The notes beneath the pieces are model-generated. The model was not told the DNA's origin. It made no database searches and worked only from the letters and a program-made list of their open reading frames with translations. 64,000 bases of DNA from Monodelphis domestica (Eukaryota > Chordata > Mammalia > Didelphimorphia > Didelphidae). Both the position numbers and the translations under genes were made by a program. Each line of letters opens with the position of its first letter. Position 1 is the first letter of the stretch. Below, piece by piece: positions 46,022-57,925 of the stretch. The stretch is from positions 204,191,753 through 204,255,752 of the forward strand of contig NC_077229.1 of the NCBI RefSeq assembly GCF_027887165.1. Direction: 5' to 3'.

Positions 46022-46815
46022 AGAATGGAAAAATAAAGTCAAAAGGATTGGGGGAAAGACTGAGAGGACATGTAATCAGTAATGCAAGTTTGGTTATAGA
46101 AGAACCAAGCAATAAGTTCATGAAATAAATGTGGAGGTCAGGAAGACTAGATGATAAGTAGATTACTTAAATAAAAGCTTGCAATGAGGAGCATAATCCT
46201 GATAGCCTCTTTGTGATATATTTCATTCTTTTGTTATATTTGTTGGTTTCATTCAGACAGAATCTATAAAGACCCCAAAAAATTTTGTGGCAGGTGAATT
46301 ATATTATGGCTGCTGATTTCCATAACTGAAAGTAGATATTACCTGTACCGTAAGCTTATATACAAGGTGCCTTTGCATCAAGACAGTGTCATTAAGAATT
46401 TAACCCAACTGAATAACAACCGCCCCCAAAAGAATGAAGAAACCTTTGAAGAAGAAAACAATGAATGAAGAGATTATTCCATAAAATAAAAATGTCTCAA
46501 TTTGGGACAGATACAAGGTATTGAAAAAAAGACCAAAAAGAAAGGTAGAAAGTCAGAGGGGATCAGGTTCAGTATCCTGCCTGGTTTTGCAAGTGATTCC
46601 TTCTCATTGTTGCATTTTGTAGAGGAAAAACTCTTTCTCATAGTTTTATTTTGTGAAGGAAAAATTTGGTTGCTAAAGCTTCAAGTCTCAGTCCTCTAGG
46701 TAGACTGTGAGTCATTGGTCCCAGCTCTTCAAGGACCACTTGGTGAGGCTATAGAGTTAGTCTAGATTACACCCTAGAGAGCTCCCACAGATATAGCTAA
46801 AGAAAATAGAAAAGG
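46022..46815. other. Intronic stretch without recognised features
   Basis: AT-rich, short chance frames only. Nothing I can name. Confidence 0.5.
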
Positions 46816-47010
46816 GCAGTTGGGTAGTTCAGTGGATTGAGAGTCAAGCCTAGAGACCTAGAGACCTAAGTTCAAACCTGACACTTCCTAGCTGTGTAAC
46901 CCTGGGCAAGTCACTAAACCCACATTGCCTAGCCCTTACCACTCTTCTAACTTAAAACCAATACATAATATTGATTCTAAGGCAGAAGGTAAGAGTTTGA
47001 AAAAGAAGAG
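46816..47010 (+). repeat. Marsupial tRNA-derived SINE
   Basis: GGCAGTTGGGTAGTTCAGTG head with a small tandem duplication (AGACCTAGAGACCTA), CTGTGTAACCCTGGGCAAG, ACCAATACATAATATTGATT. Confidence 0.85.
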
Positions 47011-47392
47011 GTACATCAAAAGGCCAGGCATATAGATATAGAAAGATCCTTGAGTCCCATCTCTGATGTGATCTCAGATGCTGCCAGCTCTCCAGTGCCA
47101 AGGCTGGACTCATGCCATGTTCTCTGAAAGCTTGTCCAACAATCACCCTTGGAGCCAAATCTGGGCCATTGGGATGATAAAAAAAAAAAGATCTGCTGCT
47201 GCATTAGATGCTCCTTTGAAATAAGAAAATAATAAGATTGCTGCTTAAATATCTCAGGACTCCAATTTAAGAGAGACAAGAAGGTAGCCCAAGAAGGAAA
47301 TGTTTCTGAAAGAATGTCACTGAAGAAAATAGTTTGGATTAGGAAGAGGAGAAACTAGTATTTATATGCCACTTAATGGTTTATAAAACATT

Positions 47393-47413
47393 ACACACAC
47401 ACACACACACATA

Positions 47414-47462
<49 letters not shown>

Positions 47463-47466
47463 TTTA
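47393..47466. repeat. Compound (CA)n(TG)n(TA)n microsatellite
   Basis: About 10 CA, 5 TG and 15 TA units in series, then a T run. CA next to TG makes it partly self-complementary. Confidence 0.95.
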
Positions 47467-47544
47467 GCCCCAAAAATTTCAGTGTAGTTTTAAACTTTAG
47501 TATCCTGGAATAAGACTTCTGGAGCATCCACTATGATCTCAGTT

Positions 47545-47690
47545 GATCCTTTATGAGGCAGGTACTTAAATAATTCCCATTTTGTAGAAGAAATTGAGTC
47601 TAAGGGAAATTAAGTGACTTACCTAAGTCTCACACAGCTAGTACATGTCTGAGGCAGGATACCAAGCTTCAGTGCACTCTATTTTTTGTG
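47545..47690 (+). repeat. MIR/Ther-1-like core-SINE
   Basis: TTCCCATTTTGTAGAAGAAATTG, AAGTGACTTACCTAAG and CACACAGCTAGTA form the conserved core. Confidence 0.6.
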
Positions 47691-47713
47691 TTACCTCAAG
47701 AAATCACTATGTA

Positions 47714-47852
47714 GGGTTTTGAACAAGGACATTCATGCAATACCCAGTGGAATTGCGCAACAGCTATGGGAGGGGAGGGAGGAATAGAAAATGATTTTTG
47801 TAACAAAGGAATAATGTTTGAAATTGACTAAATTAAAAAAAAATTAAAAAAA
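47714..47852 (+). repeat. Very short 5'-truncated L1 with target duplication
   Basis: 139 bases of L1 3' end (compare 19015-19170) with A-rich tail. The direct repeat AAGAAATCAC(T/C)ATGTA flanks it at 47698-47713 and 47853-47868. Confidence 0.8.
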
Positions 47853-48061
47853 AAGAAATCACCATGTACTTCCCAAAAATTTTACAGAGAAAGGGTCTGA
47901 AAATGGGCTTGCTGGTATACATTTTCTATTTTTTAAGTGCCTAAAGTATTATTACTACCATATTATTCATGAGATTGGCTAATAGGTGAATAAATATTAA
48001 GCATCTTCTACATGCCAGGCTTTATGCTAAGAGATAGGGAAACAAAAAGAGTCAAGGTAGG

Positions 48062-48250
48062 GACAGGTAGGTAGCACAGAAGACAGAGTACTGGACCTGG
48101 AGTTAGGAGGATCTGGGTAGAAATCTGGCCTCAGACACTTCCTAGGGGTGTGACCCTGGGCAAGTCATTTTGATTGCTTAGCCCTTGCTGCTCTTTTGAC
48201 TTAGAACTGATACTAAGAAAAAGAAGGAACAAGTTTAAAAACATTTTTTT
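48062..48250 (+). repeat. Marsupial tRNA-derived SINE
   Basis: GGGACAGGTAGGTAGCACAG head, CTGGCCTCAGACACTTCC, TGTGACCCTGGGCAAGTCA, GAACTGATACTAAGAAAAAG tail. Confidence 0.85.
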
Positions 48251-49190
48251 TAATAGTCAAGACATCCTCTATCCTCAAGGGGCTTACTTCGGTCTAATGA
48301 TTAGAGGGGGAGTCAGAAAACAAGGCAATCATCCAAGAAGAACTTTTCCTAACTAAATGCTCTCCAAATCTATGTTCAGCCCAGTCCCTGCCATCTGCTG
48401 GCATCTGTATTCCTGACAACAAATGGAATAACAAAAAAGTCACATTCCAGTTATGCTTTCTAGACTAGAATTCTATTAACCTGACTTCCTTAAGCAAGCA
48501 AAATGCTGTTCTGGCTACCTCTGCTTCCCCCGCCACCATAACATACCCTAATGCTCCCCACTTGCCAAGTAAGATCCAGGTTCCACCTAACCCCCAGTGT
48601 TTATTTACAGCAAACTAGAGGCTGGTGATTAACAGAATGTGACCCCCCCAAATGCAAGTGTGGTACCTCTATTTATCTGGAGATAAATAAATGACAAATG
48701 CTGGTAATTTTATTTAAAGGGGGGAAGAAACTCACCTTTAGTGATATTTAACAGACAGAGCAACACTGATTCCTTCACTCCATCTGTAGGTCAGACAAAT
48801 CATATGCCAGACTGTATGTATGTCAGATATATCATGGATGCTATACAAGATATCCTGAAGGAAGAAGGGGAATTCTTCAGTAAGGCACAGGGGTTCATTT
48901 TCTGCACATTGCAATGTAAATGTGCAAAACATTGTCAAGATTTTAAAAAGTAACGAGGCAGGCACATTGCTCTCACTAAAATATATGTAATATTTTTTAG
49001 TTATTTTTTAGTGCTAGACAGGTTTTTAAAACCATTAATATGGTGAAAATTATTTTTAGATTGGCTATTTCCACAATCTATATTATATTAGGGCAGCTGT
49101 ATGTGTACATAATCTGTAAATAAATATACCTAAATTGAGAAGTAGTCTCAAAAAAATTTTTGATAGCTGTGAGAGATCAAGAGTTTGGAA
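48251..49190. other. Intronic stretch without recognised features
   Basis: Mostly unique-looking DNA with short frames only. A MIR-like core (AAGGTCACACAGATAACTGG) follows at 49195-49330. Confidence 0.45.
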
Positions 49191-49379
49191 ACTACAGCAT
49201 AGATGAGAAAAATTAAGCCCCCAAAAGGTTAAATGTCTTGCATAAGGTCACACAGATAACTGGCAGAATGAGAATTTTAAAACATCTCATCTGAATTCAA
49301 GACCATTGCTCTTTCTTCTACATCAGGTCAATCCAATATTAAAAGTATGGTTACTATTTATAATAATAGCTAACATCAA

Positions 49380-49588
49380 GGGGGCAGCTGGGTAGCTCAG
49401 TGGATTGAGAGCCATGCCTAGAGACAGGAGGTCCTAGGTTCAAATCTGGCCTCAGAAACTTCCCAGCTGTGTGACCCTGGGCAAGTCACTTGACCCCCAT
49501 TGTCTAACCCTTACCACTCTTTTTCCTTGGAGCCAATACACAGTATTTACTCCAAGACAGAAGGTCCCTACCTTGAAAAAAAAATAGC
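49380..49588 (+). repeat. Marsupial tRNA-derived SINE
   Basis: Well preserved: GGGGCAGCTGGGTAGCTCAG head, GTCCTAGGTTCAAATCTGG, CTGTGTGACCCTGGGCAAG, CCAATACACAGTATTTACTC, A-tail. Confidence 0.9.
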
Positions 49589-49589
49589 T

Positions 49590-49775
49590 AACATCAATAT
49601 AGAGCTTTAAGGTTTGCAAAACCCTTTTTACATTATCTCATTTTCTCCTCACATAAACCCTGGTGTTCTTAATATTTCCATTTTACAGTTGAAGAAATGG
49701 AGATAGAGGTTAGGGGAATTGCCAACAATCACACAAATAGTATAACTGTATGAGGCTGGATTTGAATTAAGGGCT
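49590..49775 (+). repeat. MIR-like core-SINE
   Basis: GCTTTAAGGTTTGCAAAACC, CATTATCTCATTTTCTCCTCAC, CCATTTTACAGTTGAAGAAA and a CTGGATTTGAATTAAGG end. Confidence 0.65.
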
Positions 49776-49784
49776 TACTGACTT

Positions 49785-50022
49785 CAGGCACTAGGTGGTA
49801 CAGTGGATGACTCTTCCTGCATTCAAATCTGGTTTTAGACACTAGCTGCATGATACTAGGCAAATCATTTAACCCTGTTGGCCTCAGTTTATTCATCTGT
49901 AAAATGAGCCAGAGAAGGAAAGGGGAGACCACTTTGGTACCTTTGTACAGAAAACTCCTAATGGGCTCACAAAGAGTCAGACAAGCCTTTAAAAGACTAA
50001 ACAACAACTTATTAGCTCTAGG
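49785..50022 (+). repeat. MAR1-like SINE
   Basis: Long SINE type with TAGGTGGTACAGTGGATGA, CCTCAGTTTATTCATCTGTA, AATGAGCCAGAGAAGGAAA and TCACAAAGAGTCAGACAAG blocks. Confidence 0.8.
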
Positions 50023-50280
50023 TCCCCTGTTTGTTATGAAATGAGATAATATTTATAAAAATCTCTTAGTAGACACATAAATGCTTATTTGCTTCTTCCG
50101 CCTCATTTTATGCCTTCTCATTAAGCTTCCTCATAATTTGCCTTCTAATCCATTCACTCTAGTGATTATTCAGTAATTATAACATACCATCATTAACATG
50201 GGACCATGGTGAACTATAATATTTTTCAGTAAATTGTCTTTATTTTGTTTATCACCCATTCATACCTTAGCTTGCTGGGT

Positions 50281-50470
50281 TTTTTTTAAACCCTTACCTA
50301 TTGTCTTAGAATCATTACTGTGTATTGGTCCCAAGGCAGAAGAAGGGTAAAAGCTAGGCAATAGTGGTTAAGTGACTTGCCAAGGGTCACATAGCTAGGA
50401 AGTGTCTGAAGCTAGATTTGAACCTAAGACCTCCCAACTCTAGGCCTGACTCTCAATCCACTACCTATTT
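50281..50470 (-). repeat. Marsupial tRNA-derived SINE
   Basis: Antisense: T-rich tail complement first, TCTTAGAATCATTACTGTG, AAGTGACTTGCCAAGGGTCA, CAACTCTAGGCCTGACTCTC. Confidence 0.85.
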
Positions 50471-50479
50471 ACTATATAC

Positions 50480-50822
50480 TTTAGGGTTTTTTTTTTTTTT
50501 TGGTTTTGGTTTTTGTTGTTTATTTTTTAGTTTTCTTTTATTTCTTTATTTTATTTTAATAAAAAATTTCCACTAGTTGCCCCATGGTGATGATAACATG
50601 ATACTTAACCTTGTATCAGTTCGTTTACCTAACATATAAAAGCATACCCAAAATATAATATTTCAGTTACTGTGTATCTCCTGGTTCTGCTTATTTCACT
50701 TTGCATCAGTTCAAATAGGTCTTTCCAGCTTTTTCTGAAATCATGCAGTTCATCATTCCTTATAGCCCAATAGTATTCCATCACCATCTCTTTGGGATAC
50801 AAATTGTTATACATAAGAGAGA
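50480..50822 (-). repeat. Old L1 3' end, minus strand
   Basis: The minus-strand frame at 50871-50629 carries a relic of the ORF2 C-terminus (VMEYYWAIRNDELHDF, LMQSEISRTRR). A T-rich run at 50488-50520 is the poly(A) tail complement. Confidence 0.7.
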
Positions 50823-51109
50823 GTTTTAAGCATGAGAGAAAGGTTTGCAGAGGGCAGAGGCAGGAGATCAACAGGGAGAATATTCTGGAATTCTGCAGGA
50901 AGGGTTAAGCTGCTACTCAAGGAATGGGTACTGTGGGACCTGGATTGCAAATGTGGTTTGGAACAAGTCATTGAAATTCTCAAGGAGACAGTTTCCTTAT
51001 CTGTCAAATGAGGGATTTGAACTAAATGACTTCTATAGACTATTCTTGTGGATGTGTGGATGAGATGGGGTGGTAAGGAAGAGTAAGATGCCAAAAAAGA
51101 GCTACATCA

Positions 51110-51490
51110 CTGAGACTATGTCTTTGCTTCCTCTGCTTCCTAGAATGACCTCCTCTCTGGACCATCCCTATCCAAATCATATTCATCCTTTAACGATCAG
51201 ATAAAAAAATGTCTCCTTCTCCATGAAATCTTCCATGATACCCCCAATTGGAAGTGGGCTCTCTTTTCTGAACACCTACAGAATTTATTTTTCAGTCTAT
51301 CAATACTTTTCTTTTGGCACTAGTGTTAGATTATCTAATGTCTTTAGCTAACTCTTAAAGGACAGATATTTTATTTTCCCAACTAAATCTAACAACCAGG
51401 TTAGCCATCTATTTGCATCCCCACAAAATGCCTGGCACAGACCCTGGAATAGAGGAAGCATTTAATAAGTATTTGTTGATTGATTGAGTC
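51110..51490 (+). repeat. L2 3' end
   Basis: TCCATGAAATCTTCCATGAT, GAACACCTACAGAATTTATT, TGCCTGGCACAGACCCTGG and a TTTGTTGATTGATTGA end are typical of LINE-2 3' termini. Confidence 0.6.
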
Positions 51491-51689
51491 TAAAACAGGC
51501 CACTGAGGTTAATGCTACCCACCCTCCTCTTTTCCTAGCTACCCAGACTCTTTCCTGGTTTTGTCCATTTTAATAACCACTCCACTTCTTTCCTTTCTTC
51601 TTAATTTCTCCTAGCATTGAAAAAAACTGCTACCAGTTATCCCCTGTCAGCACATAGTTATCCCCCTGCCTTGGTATGGTTCATTGTTA

Positions 51690-52130
51690 AGACTACAATA
51701 CTAATATTCACAATCACATATTTTAACTCATTTGGTTTCTACTATAGCCTTAGGCAATAGGTGATATTGATATCTCCTGCTCACCCACAAGGCAACAATC
51801 TACTAGCAGTTTTGTTCTTGCTCAAAGTCATATAGTAATCTCTGCTTAGGTTTCAAACTCAGATCTTCCTGATTCCAATTCTAGTGATCTATTCATTATG
51901 CCACCCTTGTCATTACTATGATGGGAGCAAGTAAACATATAGTCCACAGGTTCTTAGCCCCTTTTCTGTCATGGCCCCATTTGGCAGCATAGTGAAGCCT
52001 TTGAACACCTTTTCAGAATCATGTTTGTTTGTTTTTTTAGTGTTTAAGAGGACCAAATTGATTATATTGAAATAGATGTCACAGTATTTTTAAAAACCAG
52101 TTTTGGGGACCAAGAGGGTAAGAATTCCAG
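51690..52130. repeat. MIR-like fragment and unassigned old repeat
   Basis: 51700-51905 has a core-SINE-like arrangement ending CTAGTGATCTATTCATTATG. 51950-52130 (CCATTTGGCAGCATAGTGAA..) resembles a diverged DNA-element remnant. Family calls uncertain. Confidence 0.35.
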
Positions 52131-53930
52131 ATTCTAGAACAAACACAAGATATCAGCTAGAAACTCTCTCTCCTGAGACAGGTGGCTTGTCAAAGGGAAG
52201 CTATGTCTGACTAGCACAACAATGTTTCAAGGGAACAATGTATCTAACTATGATAGTTGACATGATCACAAGAATCCAGGTAGAGCACACAGTTGGAAAA
52301 GTCCAGGAATAGAGACAGGGAGAGAGAGCACTCCTTGCAGTCCAAGGGCCAGGAAAGAAAGACTCCTTCAAGAGCCACTGTCACTCTCCAAGTCGCTTCT
52401 CTCCCCCCTGCCCTCCAGCTGTCATTGCTGTTCATCAATTTCACTCTAACCTTCCAACTGCTGTTTGCTCCACCTCAGTGGCAGAAAGTCCAGAGCTTGG
52501 TTCAGTTTTCCTTTCCACAATTGTCCCCTTTTCTTTGTTGTGACCTTCCCAAGGTCACTTATATTTATTATACTTATCCAGCTACTAAATCTAATTTCTA
52601 ACTACTCCCCCAAAATAATAAACTTCCCTCAATTACTCTATCACTATTCTATGCTAACTGTATTTACTCTAAGGAATTCTATGCAGGAAAGTTTGGGTAA
52701 GGGTAGTTTTAGAGTTTTACAATAAATGTTTGAACAAAACCATTACAAAGAAATTGAATCTTAGTGCTAATACTACTTACTCTTGCTAAGTTAAACTAAT
52801 ACAAACATTTTCCCTATTTTATATATTTATAATTATTTTCAAACTATTTTCACTATATATATTTCCATTAAACACAAATTCAGCATCAACTTTACAATAA
52901 ACAATTAAAAGTTTACAATTTGCAAATGCAGTTTGTCTATTCCCAAGTATAACTGTCTATGCTATGCTTAACTTACTCCTAATCTATTCCTTATTTATTA
53001 AAACTATTCTCTAAGTCCCTAGTCTAACATGTAACCTAACCTTATGTACAACATATATACATGCTATGCTACATATTTATAGACCCTATCACTATGTTAC
53101 TAACCTAATTATAGTACATACATTATTTATAGAGATTATTTACATATTGTACAATAATGTACATTGTTCCCACATCCTGATGTCAGTCAAATAGAAATAT
53201 CTATTAATCTTTCTATTTGCCTAAGACCCTATGGAACTAAATATATACATATTTACATTTTGCATAGATGCAATTTCAGATACTTGTTTATTTACATGAC
53301 AGCTCCCAATATATGTCAGTTTGTGATTTTGTGTTTTGTGTCTAATAGTGTTATGTTGAATGAATACTTATCAAGTTTATTCAGATTTCCATTTCTCATA
53401 TTGACTGATGGTTCTCTTCTTTCTTCTAAGTTATGTAGTGTTGCATGCTATTTCCCTAATATGTGAAATTAATTTTGTTTTATGATTTTGCCACACTCAG
53501 TCTTACATATAAGTCCTGTTTTCCATCTGTCCTCTTCTAATATAAGCAAATTTACAAAGTTCAGAGTCTTAGCTGTCCATTTCAGCTTTTCTCTTTATTT
53601 GTTCTCTCTAGTAGCTATTAAACAAATTTACAAAGTTCAGAGTCTTAGCTGTTCATTTCAGCTTTTTCTCTTTGTTTCTTCTCTCTAGCAGCTTTTCTTG
53701 ATGTTTTTCCTCCGCGATGCTTTAAAATCTTTTCCTCTGGGCTGGAAAGTTGCCTTCTTCTTGTCACTGTGGTATGCTGACTGCTGGGATCTTGTTGTCT
53801 TGAACATTATGTGTCACTATTGTTTCTTTGTGGTGTACTTTTTGATGTTAATCAGTTTTTGTTTTCATTTCCCAGCACTATCTTTTGTGTAATTCTCTTC
53901 TTCTTCTATGTCTGTTATAGTAATGCTGGA
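52131..53930 (-). repeat. Probable ERV interior downstream of integrase
   Basis: AT-rich, no recognised env. By position on the minus strand it follows the integrase relic. Its composition (long A/C-poor stretches at 52600-53200) differs from its neighbours. Holds a 76-base tandem duplication. Confidence 0.35.
53547..53693. repeat. 76-bp tandem duplication
   Basis: CAAATTTACAAAGTTCAGAG starts at 53547 and again at 53623. The two units share about 70 bases with few differences, so the duplication is much younger than the surrounding relic. Confidence 0.85.
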
Positions 53931-54330
53931 TTATTCTGATTTTATGTGGGAACAGTGGAACCACGAGTCTTTCCTTGCTATTTTTATAACTGTCAGAGTA
54001 GTAAGCAATACTTCATGTGGCCCAGGCCATTTTATGTCTGGCCATCTAGTCAGTCTGTCTATGATGACAAGGCAATACTTAAACCCTTTGTCTGTTGGCA
54101 TACTGATAAAATCTATCTGTATGCATTCAAACAGAGTATATGCTAAGGGATGACCTCCTGACCCTTTGGTCTTATAAACTTATAAACTCCATGATTGAAC
54201 TGCATGCAAATTTTACATTTTTGACAGACTGTTATGGCATATGAGGATATTCCTGGCGCAGTCCAAAATTGTCTCACTGAATCAATCATGGCTTGTCCTT
54301 GTGCATGTGAAGGTTTATAAAAATTTGTTG
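53931..54330 (-). pseudogene. pol: Retroviral integrase relic
   Basis: On the minus strand, a zinc-finger end with Cys-X-X-Cys (CQKCKICMQFNHG) at about 54220, then the catalytic-core start CIQIDFISMPTDKGFKYCLV with IIDRLTRWPD (first catalytic Asp) at about 54120-54050. The frame ends at a stop near 53931 before the second catalytic Asp. A dead fragment of an ERV pol gene; integrase would insert proviral DNA. Confidence 0.75.
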
Positions 54331-54526
54331 TTCATTTGTTTCAGTCACATCTGACTCTGTGTGGCCCTATTTGAAGTTTTCTTGACAAAGATCCTAGAGA
54401 AATTTGCCATTTCCCTCTCCAGCTCACTTTACATGTGAAGAAACTGAGGCAAACAGCTAAGCAACTTGCCCAGAGTCACACAGCTGGGACCTATCTGAGG
54501 CCAGATTTGAACTCAGGAAGATTTGT
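54330..54526 (-). repeat. MAR1-like SINE, split by a solo LTR
   Basis: TTTGAAGTTTTCTTGACAAA, GAAGAAACTGAGGCAAACAG, CCAGAGTCACACAGCTGGG and TTTGAACTCAGGAAGA. It continues at 55249 (CCTGGTTCTAGGTTCCGTG) beyond the LTR. Confidence 0.75.
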
Positions 54527-55248
54527 AATGCCTCCTGGCCAGCGAGAAGCTTTATGGTAGGAAAATAGAAAAGGGATAGAAGTTTGTGAATCCCACAAAG
54601 GGCATGAAAGAGCCGACCTTTGAGATATGAGTAATGAGTCAGTAATCAATTATTAATATTCGGGAGCCACAGCCATGCTCTGACCACTAGACGTTACTTT
54701 TAAGGCTATTCCCATCCAGTGATCCCAATTCAACACTGCACTGGTCAGAGGATAATACTAGCTCAGTAGAGAGAGAGATTAGAGACTGAAAGAATTAGAC
54801 AATGCTAGGTATTAGAATTGGAAAAGAGAGAGACAGAGAGAGAGACCTGACCGAAGGGCCAGGCCTCAGGATAGAAAAAGAGGAGAGAGAAAGGGGAGAA
54901 GTTGGTCTGTAGGGCAAACCTGTCGATGTCCTTGAAGTGGGAGGAGCTGGCTGCGTCCCTTTCTTTTATTCTCTTTGATATGCAAATGAACTCAATACAT
55001 ATTGATAAGTTACATGATGCCTCAATACATATAGATGAGTTACATAGTGTATTGCCATTGGATAATTGCAAATTATGACAAGGTGAAGGTGGGGTTATTA
55101 TCCTTAGGTGAGTGAGACAAAGGGAAACAAGGTTTCGCGCCCTAACTTCAGCCACGCTGGGAATAGAGTTCATTGCCAGGCGCAGAATGGCCATGTGCTC
55201 ACTCACAATCCTTGTCTCTCCACAATACCTATGGGCTAGACTGCTACA
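54527..55248 (-). repeat. Solo LTR (about 722 bp) inserted in a SINE
   Basis: Flanked by ATTTGT at 54521-54526 and 55249-55254, a 6-bp duplication (5 bp if one base is counted in the LTR), as in class II or class III ERVs. The minus strand starts TGTAGCAGTCTAGCCC. GAATAAAAGAAAGG may be its TATA. The 133-codon frame at 55206-54805 is a chance frame in it. Confidence 0.7.
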
Positions 55249-55299
55249 ATTTGTGTTCCTGGTTCTAGGTTCCGTGTTTTATCCACTATAAAGCAATTT

Positions 55300-55470
55300 A
55301 AATATGTTAATTTACTTGATCCTTATAGCAACTTTGTGAAGTAGGTGCTATTATTATCTGAATTTTACAAGGGAGGAAATTGAGAAACAACAGCTAGGGA
55401 ATGTTTGAGGTCAGATTTCAACTTGGGTCTACCTGACTTTACCCATTAAGCCACCTAGCTGCTAATATTG
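55300..55470 (+). repeat. MIR-like core-SINE
   Basis: GATCCTTATAGCAACTTTGTGAA, GAGGAAATTGAGAAACAACA, and an end CCATTAAGCCACCTAGCTGC. Confidence 0.6.
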
Positions 55471-56130
55471 GAATGGCCCCTTCCTGAAATTTTGAATCCA
55501 CCACTTATATAGACCCAGGACTCTTCTCCCTTCCCTCTGTCCCCATCCAAATTTGGTGCTGCTAGCCTGGTCAGAGTTTGAGAGGTGGCACTGGCTAACA
55601 TGAAAACCTTGTGGAAACAAGCTGAGAAAGCAAGACCTTGTCTCCTCTGAAGGAATATTCAGGCTAATTTTCTTTTGTGACAGGAGATTCCTGAGAAACA
55701 GAAAGGAAGTTCAGACCCTCCTCTGAAATAAATCTGGCCTGCCCCTTTTGTTCCTTTGCCTCTCCCCAAAATGTTTGCAAGCAAAATGATAAAAAGGTCC
55801 TTTGGGGAAAAGAAGAGACCTACTCTGGGAATAAAAGTTCTTTGGAAGAGAGAGTTGGCAGAGCTCCCAAGAATAAGGATGTAGAAGAAAGAAAGAGACT
55901 AGAGTTAGGCATAACTACAGTGAAAATGCAGTGAATACCAGGAAGAAGCTTTTCTGAGGGATCAAAGAAACATTTATTAAGTACCTACTTTTTTTGCCAA
56001 CATTGGGAATATGAAGACAAAAGTGAAAACAGACCCTGCCCTCAAGAAGCTTAGTTGGACAAGGCAATAAATGTATGTGTGTGTGTGTAGATTATGTGTA
56101 TATGTTAGCATATTTATACATATATGTGCA
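55471..56130. other. Non-coding; ancient repeat at about 55970-56070
   Basis: 55970-56060 matches the ATTAAGTACCTACT..CCTGCCCTCAAGAAGCTTAG repeat. A short TG run follows. The rest is unassigned. Confidence 0.45.
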
Positions 56131-56612
56131 TACCGCAGGGTCCCCATATCTGTGGGGATTCATTCCAAGATCTATCATGGATGGCTAAAACCACAGATAT
56201 AAGCAAGTATCTGATGTTCACTACAGGTCACTGAGTCAGTGGATTACCAAATCAGTAGCTTTAGGGGCACATCTGTACTACCAGCAACACTATTTGTGCT
56301 TTGGGGTCATTATTACAGTAAATAATGATTTAAAAAAATTAACAAATGTGAGTAGTGAGAATGCTAGAGGCCAACTACAAGAAAGTTTTACATGGGAACA
56401 TGTCTATGGAGACAAAGGGAGATAAATCATATCCTGGGCTGAAGGACTTCACTTTGTTACTTTCTGTATTCAAGTGGGCGGTTTGAATCTTATGAACCAT
56501 TTATAATTTTATTTTCTGGAATTTTCCAAATTTTCCAATTTGTTTTTCCCATGGTTAAGTACAGGTAACTGAATCAGCAGATATCAAACCAGTACATGTG
56601 GTAGGACAACTA
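56131..56612 (+). mobile_element. Tigger/MER2-like non-autonomous DNA transposon
   Basis: Starts TA|CCGCAGGGTCCCC, with CATGGATGGCTAAAACCACAG, and ends TGGTAGGACAACTA|TA. It has the TATTTTCTGGAATTTTCCAAA block near the 3' end. These are hallmarks of MER2-type pogo/Tigger elements with TA target duplications. Confidence 0.65.
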
Positions 56613-56679
56613 TATTTATATATAAAAATATATAAAACAACATAGACATAAAATAGATATTAGGTATTTCTTAAATGGC

Positions 56680-57100
56680 AAGAATCCAAGACATCTCCAA
56701 GGGACCAATGATGAAAAAGGATAATCATCACCATAGTAGGAGTCCAAATGCAGACTGAAACATCATTCTTTATTTTATTTCTTTCACTATTCATATTTCC
56801 TTCATTAATTTTTGTCTAATGTTAGCAATATATTTCTTGTTTCACATGATGAACAGCAAAATATGTTACCAATATATGTACAAACGTCATATTACTTGCC
56901 TTCTTGGGGTAGGGAGAGATGGGGAAATAAAGAAGGAGACATAAGTTTTTAGACAAAGCTAATGTAAGAATTTGTTTTCTTGGATATGAGTACCTATAAC
57001 TTATTACATATTTATAACAAATCATATATGCTGTGTTATATATAAAAATACATTTCTGAGTTTTTAAAAAGGAGAGAAAAGCACTAACAGTTAAGGAAAT
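56680..57100 (+). repeat. Old L1 3' UTR fragment
   Basis: AATGCAGACTGAAACATCATT, TTTTTGTCTAATGTTAGCAA, ATTACTTGCCTTCTTGGGGT followed by a purine-rich tract: the order of a marsupial L1 3' end. Confidence 0.5.
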
Positions 57101-57149
57101 CAAAGAGTTTTGTGCGGTGCTTAAAAGTGTTTGAGATAAATTTTGAAGG

Positions 57150-57540
57150 AAGTTAGGAATTCTGTAAATTGGTGATAAGAAGAATGTATTATAGCCATGG
57201 AAGCCTGCCAGTATAAAAGGCCCTCAAAAGTACACCCTCAAAGTTGTAGGAGATAGAGTACTGTGAGTGACGAATATCAAGACCAATTGAAATAAATCAC
57301 AGTGTGTATGGAGGATAGTAATATGTTGGAAAGGTAGGTTGGGACCAAGTTGTGAAAGACTTTAGCTGCCAAACAGGGAAATTTCTACTTTATCTTGAGG
57401 TAATGTGGCAGTACTGGACTTTATTCAGTAGGTTAGTGACAGGGTTTGATTTATCTTTAGCAACATCAGCATCTTTGAGAATTAAATCAGGAAAATCACA
57501 AAAACTTCTTTTAAAAAGCAGGGAAGTCCTTACAAAATTG
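57150..57540. repeat. Unassigned ancient interspersed repeat
   Basis: GGGACCAAGTTGTGAAAGAC, AACAGGGAAATTTCTACTTTA and GGTTAGTGACAGGGTTTGAT resemble an old mammalian repeat I cannot name securely. Confidence 0.35.
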
Positions 57541-57544
57541 AACA

Positions 57545-57718
57545 ATATAGAAATATGTTTTGCATAATACACACATAATCCAGATCAAATTGCTTGAAAG
57601 TTCTGGGAGGGGGAAGAGAAGGGAGGGAGACAAGTTTGATCATATAACTCTGGAAAACTTATGTGAAAATTTGTAATTACTTATAGTTGGTAAGAAAAAA
57701 ATAAATTGAAAAACAAAA
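57545..57718 (+). repeat. Old L1 3' UTR tail
   Basis: ATATGTTTTGCATAATACAC, CAAATTGCTTGAAAGTTCTG, purine tract GGGAGGGGGAAGAGAAGGGA, and AATAAATTGAAAAACAAAAA at the end. Confidence 0.6.
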
Positions 57719-57726
57719 AGCATGAA

Positions 57727-57925
57727 GTTGGGGCAGCTAGGTAGCATGGGGAAGAGTTCATAGCCTGGAATCAAGAGGACCTGAGTTTAAATATATTCTC
57801 AGAGATGTCACAGCTGTGTGATTCTGGGCATGTCACTTAACTCCACTTGCCTATCCCTTACTGCTCTTCTCCTTTGGAAGGGATTCTTAGCATTGATTTT
57901 AAGACAGTAAGTAAAGGGGGTTTTT
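57727..57925 (+). repeat. Marsupial tRNA-derived SINE
   Basis: GGGGCAGCTAGGTAGCATGG head, GGACCTGAGTTTAAATATA, CTGTGTGATTCTGGGCATG, AGCATTGATTTTAAGACAGT tail. Confidence 0.85.

Noticed and set aside
47393..47466. CRISPR-like or regulatory repeat array
   Set aside because: Plain dinucleotide microsatellite; no spacer structure.
54805..55206. 133-codon minus-strand frame
   Set aside because: Lies wholly inside a solo LTR with target duplications; no domain.
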